This document shows positions 1 to 6,823 of a DNA stretch of 10,927 bases, piece by piece. How positions within the stretch are numbered: the first letter of the stretch is position 1; each line of letters begins with the position of its first letter. Position numbers and translations under genes: made by a program. Origin of the DNA: Stramenopiles sp. TOSAG23-3 (Eukaryota > Sar); contig LT642621.1 of the NCBI GenBank assembly GCA_900128585.1, positions 2,628 to 13,554 of the forward strand, in the 5' to 3' direction. Below the pieces are notes generated by a model. That model saw only the letters and a list, made by a program, of their open reading frames with translations, had not been told where the DNA came from and searched no databases.

Positions 1-43
1 TAGAAGAAGGAAAAAAAAAAGAAGAAGAAGTAAGAAAAAAAAA
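1..43. repeat. A/G-rich low-complexity tract
   Basis: A purine-only run of A-blocks and GAA units with one T opens the window. The remaining spacer up to the carrier gene (to about 222) is AT-rich and shows no gene. It presumably holds the promoter and 5' UTR of the carrier, but I see no clear TATA element. Confidence 0.6.
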
Positions 44-222
44 GGATGTATGAATAGTAAATAATGTAAGCATTATTACTCATAGATTTTCGACGTACAT
101 CAAAAACATGTGTGTGTGACACAGACCAATTTGTTTTTCAAATTTTTCCGTAAGCGATTGTCTTTGTAAGCAATACTTGACAGTCGAAGGAAAGTGTTGC
201 ATTTTTTCTGGCCCGTTTTGGA

Positions 223-1359
223 ATGTTATCTGGCAGCAGCTCAATACCGGTCCGCCTGCGCCGGCCCTGCGGCGAAACTAGCGTTATGGCAACGTCACGC
301 AACGATAGAGGGGATGGGTCTTTGGGGAAAATTACCCGGCGGTTAGGAGTTCAGATGTCATCAGCATGCATCGGGTCGGTCATAACGTCTCTTCTTGTCA
401 CTCCGTTGGACGTAGTGAAGATTCGAATGCAAGCCATGGAAAGCGCGCTGGAAGTTATGAACACCGTTGCACTGTCCCCTGCCTCGTGCAAAAGGTGCTC
501 CCATTACTCGTTCAGCAACGGACTCATGGAGCACGTATTTCACAAGAGTTTTTGCACCCATTTTGCAAACGACGCGCTGCAGGGCGAGCTCGGTTCCCAG
601 TCTACCATCAGCAGGGTAATGGGGCGCATAGTTCGGAAAGAGGGTTTTGCCGCACTCTGGGACGGGCTTGCGCCGACGTTGGTCATGGCAGTGCCGAACA
701 CCATCATTTATATGGTCCTCTACGATGAATTTTCCCACAATTACTTGCCATCGTGGGGGTTTTCGACTACATCGTCCGCCATAGTGGCCGGTGGCTTTTC
801 GAGGCTCGTCGCCGGGACCGTCGTGGCTCCTTTTGAACTGATTCGTACCCAGATGCAGTCCAGCGCGTCGGAGGCGAACATGGGCATGACCAGGAAACTG
901 TTGAAAAATGTGAGGAGCAACGGGTTCGCGTCGCTGTACAGGGGGTTGAAGCCCACGCTGTGGCGGGATGTGCCCTTCAGCGTACTCTACTGGAGCTTTT
1001 ATGAGAGGTTTCGTGAAATGCTCGATGTTGTCGATAACTTGTTTTTGAGATCGTTCCTAGCAGGCGCGAGCGCCGGCAGCATAGCCGCATTTGCCACCAC
1101 GCCGTTCGACGTTATAAAGACGCGGCAACAGGTGGATATCTTCCAAGAAGGAAACCCCGTGCCCTTTGTGAAGAAAGACAATGTCCCAAAGGGGACGTTT
1201 GAATTGGCATCAAAGATTACACGAGAGGAGGGGATTCCAAGGCTTTTTACTGGCGTCACGCCACGAGTCGTCAAGGTCGCGCCAGCTTGTGCAATAATGA
1301 TCGCCACTTACGAAATAGGAAAGTCGTACTTTGGTGTGGAAACGTACGACAGCGAGTGA
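223..1359 (+). CDS. SLC25A39/40-like: Mitochondrial carrier protein, SLC25A39/40 (MTM1) type
   Basis: A 378-residue solute carrier of the inner mitochondrial membrane. The three carrier repeats are visible from their signatures: PLDVVK at residues 61-66, PFELIR at 203-208 and PFDVIK at 294-299, each followed by the usual basic/Gln segment. The second halves of the repeats are visible too (GFAALWDGLAPTL near 141-153, GFASLYRGLKPTLWRDVPF near 234-252, GIPRLFTGVTPRVVKVAP near 337-354). The long first matrix loop with C89, C92 and C111 beside an FSNGLMEH segment resembles SLC25A39/40, the vertebrate mitochondrial glutathione importers related to yeast Mtm1. The subfamily call rests on that loop and on ATLVM/VPNTIIYM-like spacing, so the glutathione substrate is inferred. 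The start is the first ATG of the frame; a second in-frame ATG at 286 (residue 22) has G at +4 and could be the real start, since most carriers lack a presequence. The Arg-rich residues 1-21 are therefore uncertain. It is convergent with the rhomboid gene. Confidence 0.9.
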   Translation: MLSGSSSIPVRLRRPCGETSVMATSRNDRGDGSLGKITRRLGVQMSSACIGSVITSLLVTPLDVVKIRMQAMESALEVMNTVALSPASCKRCSHYSFSNGLMEHVFHKSFCTHFANDALQGELGSQSTISRVMGRIVRKEGFAALWDGLAPTLVMAVPNTIIYMVLYDEFSHNYLPSWGFSTTSSAIVAGGFSRLVAGTVVAPFELIRTQMQSSASEANMGMTRKLLKNVRSNGFASLYRGLKPTLWRDVPFSVLYWSFYERFREMLDVVDNLFLRSFLAGASAGSIAAFATTPFDVIKTRQQVDIFQEGNPVPFVKKDNVPKGTFELASKITREEGIPRLFTGVTPRVVKVAPACAIMIATYEIGKSYFGVETYDSE

Positions 1360-1500
1360 AGGTATATCGTGTGCGTTCAAAAAAAATAGTATTTGATGCC
1401 ATACAAAATTCATGTGAAACTCTACTGTTATATTTACTCATCTGATTACATTGTTGTATATCTCTCTTGTTTTTAGTTTTCTATCCCCCGCCCTCTCTCT

Positions 1501-2436
1501 CTAGTCACACTTCATTGGGTTGTGGGGAATGTTCATCGCGTACAAGGAGAACAACAAGCGGCCAACAAGAACAAGGAGGAGACAGACAGACATCCAAACG
1601 TAATTGCGCACGAAAAATGTATGCCCCCGGTCTGGTAAGGGTGGCATGAACGCCGGGCCAAGCAAGAGGCCGGTCACAAATCCACCAACGTGCCCAAAGT
1701 TGTCCACGGCCGGCGTAAGGGCTCCACTAACAAAAGACAGTGCGGCGACGAGCACAGAAAACATGCACAAGGCACGAAATAGCTGAATGTCATCACGGTC
1801 GCCGTCCTGCCAACAAAAACAGCTAGGGGAGAGAAACTTCAACCAGATCATGAACAAGAATGCGCACAAAACGCCAACTAAGCCCAACACCGCGCAGGAG
1901 GCACCTATCGTCAGTATCTGTGGGTCCCCCACGGCCGAAAACAGAACCCCACCTATGCTGCTGATCACGTACAAGAGAAACAGGCGAAAGCTGCCTTTGC
2001 TATTTATTTCCCCTTGGAACACTTGCAGGGACAGCTCCGACGCGCTCAAGGCCTTCTCTACCAAAAACCCAATGTAAATCTGGCACATGATGTTCGACAG
2101 GATGTGAAACAGACCACCGTGAAGAAATAGAGGCATGACTAGCCTGTAATACTGGTGCTCGTGGAGGATGTTTGACGTCCATTTCGCACCGAGGATGTAC
2201 AGTGCGCACGGGGGTGGCTCCAAAAATTTGTCCAAGGAAAGGTTGGCCTTCTCCTTCCGTATCAGCAAAGACAACACAAAGAAGCCCAACTCCACAAAAG
2301 TTATGACAACGGTAAAAGACCAACATTTAAAGAAGGGCGGGACCATCATCTCTGACATCGTAAGTTCGTCATCGTATTCGTCCCCATTGTCGCCCCGCGC
2401 AACGGGGAGGTAGTTCTTTCTATTCCCAGTACTCAT
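1501..2436 (-). CDS. Rhomboid-family intramembrane serine protease (7-TM, secretase type)
   Basis: A 311-residue polytopic membrane protein, numbered from the first ATG. Rhomboids cleave transmembrane substrates with a Ser-His dyad. The nucleophile is S180 in an IGASC motif within TM4; the base is H249 in the NFGHVGG motif of TM6. H106 and the HILSN segment (H111, N115) in TM2 supply the oxyanion-hole residues, preceded by a YYR motif in place of the usual WR. Hydrophobic stretches give TM1 near 39-58, five helices between about 105 and 266, and TM7 near 278-299, i.e. the 6+1 arrangement of eukaryotic secretase-type rhomboids. The N-terminal 35 residues are polar and acidic, hence probably cytosolic. 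All catalytic residues are present, so activity is expected, unlike iRhoms. One oddity is Cys181 after the catalytic Ser, where Gly is usual. The open frame continues 6 codons upstream to a GTG with no ATG before a stop, so the ATG at 2436 (G at -3) is the likely start. Substrate and compartment are not evident. Confidence 0.92.
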   Translation of the reverse strand: MSTGNRKNYLPVARGDNGDEYDDELTMSEMMVPPFFKCWSFTVVITFVELGFFVLSLLIRKEKANLSLDKFLEPPPCALYILGAKWTSNILHEHQYYRLVMPLFLHGGLFHILSNIMCQIYIGFLVEKALSASELSLQVFQGEINSKGSFRLFLLYVISSIGGVLFSAVGDPQILTIGASCAVLGLVGVLCAFLFMIWLKFLSPSCFCWQDGDRDDIQLFRALCMFSVLVAALSFVSGALTPAVDNFGHVGGFVTGLLLGPAFMPPLPDRGHTFFVRNYVWMSVCLLLVLVGRLLFSLYAMNIPHNPMKCD

Positions 2437-3231
2437 TCCCAGGCGGACGGGCACGACAGACGTACTCCACGAGTATCACACGATTGTTCGGGTAGACTAG
2501 TTTCTGTGCGCGTACACAAAACCTCGAACGTGTAACAATTTTTCTATGCTCTGCGCCTCCCTTTTATATCAAATACGTATACTTTCTTTCTCGTTTCTTT
2601 CTCATTTTTAAAATTGTTAACATTTCTCAAAATTAAAATACTTCAATTGAGAAGAAGATGGTGTTGAATGAAGAAGAATTATTTTTTTAAAAATATTTTT
2701 TCTGTGTTGATGATGTGTAATGGATCTTGCTATTTGCTTGTGTACGTTGGTTTTTATACTTATCACGTATTCTTAATTATAAACATACCTATATACTATA
2801 AAATACGAGGAGTAGTGCTCAAAAAGAGAAAAAAAGAAGCCGTTTCTTTTTCTCATTTTTTGTAGAGTTTTTCCCTCTCCTCCAGTATTTTAATACCAAG
2901 TTAGAGGTATTATATAATAATAAACTATTAGGCAGCACGCAATCTAGTCCAGTACCAGGTACCTCCTATCTAGTAAGTAGCGGGGGGCAGCTCTCTTCTT
3001 TTTGGGTTGTATTACAACCGGTACTTCGTACGAGAACTGAGACGTTCTTCTTCTTATTCGTCTACATCAATGACAATAAGATGCATCCTTTGCATTCTCC
3101 ACCACAGTCCTGATCAAAGGATAAGGTTACAAATTGTTTTGTGCTAAGAGGGGCACACGTTTGCCGAGGGTTTGGTCGTTAGCGAGCAGGGAAGAAACAC
3201 GGTGGAGACGAGTCAGTTGCGTTTTCCAGCC
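2437..3231. other. Divergent intergenic region between rhomboid and C2/IQ genes
   Basis: About 0.8 kb without a supportable gene. It must contain the upstream regions of both divergent genes. The central part (about 2580-2920) is very AT-rich, with poly-T/poly-A runs and TATA-like strings such as the one near 2912-2922, too many to name one as a promoter. A 65-codon ATG-started frame at 2668-2865 is low-complexity (Phe/Tyr/Ile/Lys-rich, as expected from AT-rich DNA) and is not called. The part near 2935-3060 is less AT-rich and contains short palindromic pieces around GGTACC and ACCGGTAC. No tRNA box pair was found. Confidence 0.6.
3070..3147 (+). promoter_or_regulatory. Possible upstream ORF(s) before the C2/IQ gene
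   Basis: An ATG at 3070 opens 25 codons ending in TAA at 3145-3147. This frame is the same as that of the downstream large gene, which is open from 3148 onward. A second ATG at 3081 opens a 10-codon frame ending in TGA. If transcription starts upstream of 3070, both would be uORFs that could reduce initiation at 3232. The transcription start is unknown, so this is only a possibility. Confidence 0.25.
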
Positions 3232-6183
3232 ATGCAGGGCGACGTTCAAACCGCAGACGTCCTTATTGAGCCTTTGGCTACAATCAAACCGGTAGAAGAA
3301 AGGGCGGCTCCAAAATTATCCGTGGCAGACTTAAAGAGACTTACAAGGCGCAATCGGCGCGTTAGAAAAGAGACCAAACATAAGTGGGATTATATCCACC
3401 CGATACCAGACTCCCCCCAGGGAAATAGAAGCATACTCCCAAAAATTCTCGGTTTCCACAGTGTCTTGTACGACGAAGAAACCGCACAACTTCGACCCCA
3501 TTTGATCGAGGAGGAAGAGAGGAGAAAAGACAAAAAAAAGGCGCGCCACAAACAATACGCAAGCTACTGTAATGTATGCCACAAAAAACAAGAATGGTGC
3601 GGACTTCCCCACGTTGACTTAGCCCAGCAGCCACCCTTGTCCAAATTTGAACTTAAAGTTAGGCACCGTGCACGGCTTCGTAACGGCAAGTCGCACGCAT
3701 GGCTCGGGGACACGAAGGAAAGGAACCGCTTGAAGGGCTGGAATATGCGCCGGGTAATTTACAAGCCAGCAGCGGCCATTAGAATGCAGCAGGTAGCCAG
3801 AAGGTTCTTGATCCGGAATTTTTTGCAGAGAGTGCGTTTGTACATTCAGCGCAAGGAGACATGCCCGAAGAAAATGCGGATAATTCTGCGTGCGGCGACC
3901 GATGCTCGGTGCAGAAAGATATTCTTTGCAACTCAAATTAGTAAAACAGTTCGCGGGATGTTGGGACGGATCCGTGTGAAGCACCTCCGTGCAGGCCAAA
4001 TCCAAAAGTGCATAAGAGGGTACTTTGGAAGACGCCGGGTACGATACCTGAGGTGGTCCGTATACCGCCTGTCCGGCAAGGCCGTCACCGCTCTGCAAAT
4101 AAATGTCATAGGGTGTAATGGGGTAGCGAATGCTGACTCCGGGGGTTCTAGCGATCCTTTTTGCATAGTAAAGCAGTTTGGTGTGGAGATAGGGCGTACG
4201 AAAACGATAGAAAACACTTTAGATCCGGTATGGAATGGGCCTAGCATACCCGCAAAAATTACGCAGAGCAACTTGGTGCCGTTGAATGGCATTGGCACGT
4301 GGTTCGTGTGCGACGAGTCGAATAAAACTAACAAGACGCTTTGTGAGATCCTTGAAGACTTGCAAACAGAAGAAGGGCGTAAGATGATCCAGTCAACAAA
4401 AATCTACCACGAATCTATCTCGGCCAAACACGCGATGAAAGTGGTCGATGTCGACAACTTTCCCATCCATTGGGCAGAGAAAGTAAATTACGCCATCCTA
4501 CATCCTCCAAAAAAAAGCATGTTCGCTTTGAAGGGTAAAAAAAAGAAGGTTAAGAAAAAAACGAAAAAAGAACAGGAAGAAGACGATCGAAAGAAGCGTT
4601 TGGCGGCGTACGAACATGGGGAGATGTTAAAGTTAAAAATTCACTTGCACTCAGCATCAGGCCTTCGGAAAGCGGATGGAATTTTTGGAAAAAGCGACCC
4701 ATACGTGAAGGTCAAATTCAATGGGAAAGATATAGGAAAATCCAAAGTAATCAAGAAAACGTTGGACCCCGTCTGGGACGAGCACCTTGAAGTTTTAATT
4801 CCCAAGTGGATCGCACCGCTGCACGACCAAACCCTGTGTTTTGATATATTCGACTACGATCTTGCTGGGGGTCACGACTTTTTGGGACAGAAAATATTTC
4901 GAGACGAAGATTTGGAGACGTTCCTTGGAAACAGAGAACCGTTGGAGTATGGCCTTTCAAAGTTTGAAGGAATGAAGAAGAAAATTTCCATCACGGGAAA
5001 ACTGGAGATCCGTGGAAGGGTTTTGACATTTAAAGAAGAGCAGGAGCTGAAAGTTGCCGCGTTGAAACTTGAAAGCGAAACGACAGATAAGATAACGATC
5101 CACATTCATCGAGCGAACAATCTTCGAAAAGCGGATGGGATGTTTGGAAAAAGCGATCCATACGTCCACGTGTTCTTCGATGAAAAACTAGTGGCTCGCA
5201 CGAATGTCATCAAGAGGAACTTGAATCCCGTTTGGGATACAAAGGTAGAGTTTTACGTACCCAAAGTAACGAGCTGGGAAGAAGCGAACCATACGCTGCG
5301 CTTTGAAGTATTTGATCACGACATAGCGGGTTCTCACGATTTTCTAGGGCAATTTACATTCCAAGGGATGGACATTAAAGAATTTCTTGAGCTTGAAAAC
5401 ATGGTCGATTACCAGCTTGATGAATACAGACATAAGAAAGAGAAACGAAAGAACGTTAGTGGGACAGTCTCGCTTCAGGGGGCACTTTTAACGATCGAAC
5501 AAGAGCCTGTAAAACCAAAAACAGTCAACGAGAAGACTAAAGTGCCCGACAAAGAATGCGCGGACGATGCTAATAGCAACCCTCTTTCGCCCTCAAAGGA
5601 AAAGGAAGTCCAGCAAGTCAAATTGACCCCAAAGAATGTTAAGCCATTTAAGTTTTCAAAAGGCGGTAAATGGTTTTACCGAGACCCTCGTAACTTTGAG
5701 CATATCCATGGCCCCATGCCTCTGGCGAGACTCCTTTTTCTCGTTCACAAACGAAAGGTGTACCTAGAGAGGATCTCAAAGCTCCTCGTTCGGCACGAAT
5801 CAGTGGATTACTTTTTGCCATTGGGGGCTGAAGATCGGTTTCCTTTGGGATGGTTTAGGCGTGCCAGAGTCAAAGGCGGGACTGCCATATTAAGAAAGCC
5901 TTTTATCTCGATGGAAGTTTACGACAAAGACATGCTGTCATCCGAGCTTCTGGGGGGGGCGGCAATTACCGATTTTGAGGTCGACGTCATGCTTCATGAG
6001 TCCCACGAGAGGGAAGACTTTATGCTGAAAGAACCCCATCCGTACGAAAGAAGATCGTACGATCTTAGAAATGAGCAGGGAGAGAGTGGAAAAACCAATA
6101 ACGGTTTGGAGGTGACCGGATCAATAACGATAGAATCTCAACTGTCTTATTCTTGGAGAAATGATAAGAAGAGCGAAAAATAA
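3232..6183 (+). CDS. Multi-C2-domain protein with three IQ motifs and a GYF-like segment
   Basis: A 983-residue soluble protein (numbered from the ATG at 3232, good CC(A/G)CC-type context) without signal peptide or TM segment. In order: a basic N-terminal region with a possible zinc site C113-x2-C116-x6-C123-x3-H127; three IQ-type calmodulin-binding motifs near 185-195, 236-246 and 257-267 (the last is a perfect IQxxxRGxxxR); a degenerate C2A from about 285, with D302 and D308 but no loop-3 aspartates; a Lys-rich tract (435-456); C2B (about 465-600; Ca2+ ligands D482, D489, D541, D543, D549); C2C (about 616-755; D635, D642, D695, D697, D703); a polar linker; a GYF-like segment (WFYRDP...HGP, 813-837); and a C2-like strand pair (891-909, VYDKD...LLGG). 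C2 domains of this type bind membranes in a Ca2+-dependent way; IQ motifs bind calmodulin. A Ca2+-responsive membrane adaptor is inferred; I do not recognise a named family. The open frame extends to a TTG at 3172, which I do not use as the start. Confidence 0.88.
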   Translation: MQGDVQTADVLIEPLATIKPVEERAAPKLSVADLKRLTRRNRRVRKETKHKWDYIHPIPDSPQGNRSILPKILGFHSVLYDEETAQLRPHLIEEEERRKDKKKARHKQYASYCNVCHKKQEWCGLPHVDLAQQPPLSKFELKVRHRARLRNGKSHAWLGDTKERNRLKGWNMRRVIYKPAAAIRMQQVARRFLIRNFLQRVRLYIQRKETCPKKMRIILRAATDARCRKIFFATQISKTVRGMLGRIRVKHLRAGQIQKCIRGYFGRRRVRYLRWSVYRLSGKAVTALQINVIGCNGVANADSGGSSDPFCIVKQFGVEIGRTKTIENTLDPVWNGPSIPAKITQSNLVPLNGIGTWFVCDESNKTNKTLCEILEDLQTEEGRKMIQSTKIYHESISAKHAMKVVDVDNFPIHWAEKVNYAILHPPKKSMFALKGKKKKVKKKTKKEQEEDDRKKRLAAYEHGEMLKLKIHLHSASGLRKADGIFGKSDPYVKVKFNGKDIGKSKVIKKTLDPVWDEHLEVLIPKWIAPLHDQTLCFDIFDYDLAGGHDFLGQKIFRDEDLETFLGNREPLEYGLSKFEGMKKKISITGKLEIRGRVLTFKEEQELKVAALKLESETTDKITIHIHRANNLRKADGMFGKSDPYVHVFFDEKLVARTNVIKRNLNPVWDTKVEFYVPKVTSWEEANHTLRFEVFDHDIAGSHDFLGQFTFQGMDIKEFLELENMVDYQLDEYRHKKEKRKNVSGTVSLQGALLTIEQEPVKPKTVNEKTKVPDKECADDANSNPLSPSKEKEVQQVKLTPKNVKPFKFSKGGKWFYRDPRNFEHIHGPMPLARLLFLVHKRKVYLERISKLLVRHESVDYFLPLGAEDRFPLGWFRRARVKGGTAILRKPFISMEVYDKDMLSSELLGGAAITDFEVDVMLHESHEREDFMLKEPHPYERRSYDLRNEQGESGKTNNGLEVTGSITIESQLSYSWRNDKKSEK
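4663..4706 (+). repeat. Internal direct repeat, copy 1 (C2B Ca2+-loop 1)
   Basis: A 44-nt segment encoding the LRKADG...FGKSDPYV loop of C2B. It matches 5122-5165 in C2C at 40 of 44 positions by eye, including most synonymous positions, whereas the flanks diverge. It is part of the tandem C2 duplication inside the gene. Confidence 0.85.
5122..5165 (+). repeat. Internal direct repeat, copy 2 (C2C Ca2+-loop 1)
   Basis: Second copy of the 44-nt segment, in C2C. The four differences from copy 1 are single substitutions, with no gap. Confidence 0.85.
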
Positions 6184-6295
6184 GCAATGAGATAAATTAA
6201 CATAACATAACACTTGTGTGCACAAACCAAAACATATATGCTGTTGTTCAGAAGGCGTTAATTTAAAACCTTAAACGTGAGATTTATGCCACACT

Positions 6296-6823
6296 CTACT
6301 TGACTACTTTCCTAGTCTTCTCGTTATCTTTCGCAGCTGGAATAAGCGTTTTCTTTATGAATCTATTTATCCTCGAGGGCACGACTTCGTACGGGTTCGG
6401 TTCCAAGAACATGGCGACTGCCGAGAGTGCTTCCATAAATTCTGAATATACCATTTCGCTCCCATCATCATCGTCTTCGTCTTCGTCCAGCTCCGCTTCC
6501 TCTTGCTGCACAAACGCAAAAATTGTTCGAACCGCCCTTTGGCTCAATATTGGCCCCGTAAGTTTCATCTCCATGCAAAAACTAGTCAACTCTTTGCAAT
6601 TCATGGTATCCATAGCGAGGGCGGCATCCCCATCGTCGTCGTCCGCAGCATAAACAGAATAAATTTTTTTGGTGTTTCGCTTGTGCTTCTTGTATACGGC
6701 CTGAACTTCGTCGCCTGCCAAACGTTCTCTGAAAACGTCACAGTCGACGCTGCATGCATTTGGCAACATGTCATCGTTCATAAGCTTTTTTAAACGGGCG
6801 ACCAGCTCGCCAGCCGTCTTCTT
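6296..6823 (-). pseudogene. Out-of-frame 3' end of the Sfi1/CH/EF-hand gene (EF-hand-like tail)
   Basis: These 175 codons plus TAG continue the protein of 6771-9995 in another frame. They follow directly on the 7-bp tandem duplication at 6824-6837; counting one copy only, they join the upstream frame exactly after the residues WRYS. The segment has features of a genuine protein: a conserved-looking LPNACSVDCDVFRERLAGDEV stretch (split here by its own acidic and Cys residues), two EF-hand-like units (IYSVYAADDDDGD...ELTSF, and FAFVQQEE...EMVYSEFMEAL with an acidic insertion), and a basic C-terminus. The frame has an ATG upstream at 7036, but that start lies inside the codons of the other frame and gives a peptide with no domain character before the junction. 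So I regard this as the displaced tail, not a separate gene. Whether it is lost, recovered by frameshifting, or a sequence error is open. Confidence 0.82.

Noticed and set aside
2668-2865. 65-codon ATG-started plus-strand frame with one hydrophobic stretch
   Set aside because: Its composition (Phe, Tyr, Ile, Lys) is what AT-rich DNA gives by chance; there is no recognisable motif and it lies between two divergent promoters.
2935-3020. Possible tRNA or structured RNA in the less AT-rich part of the divergent spacer
   Set aside because: Short palindromes (GGTACC, ACCGGT) are present, but no A/B box pair or cloverleaf could be drawn.
3619-4334. Minus-strand frames of 159 and 133 codons inside the C2/IQ gene
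   Set aside because: They are antisense to the IQ and C2A coding region and have low-information composition.
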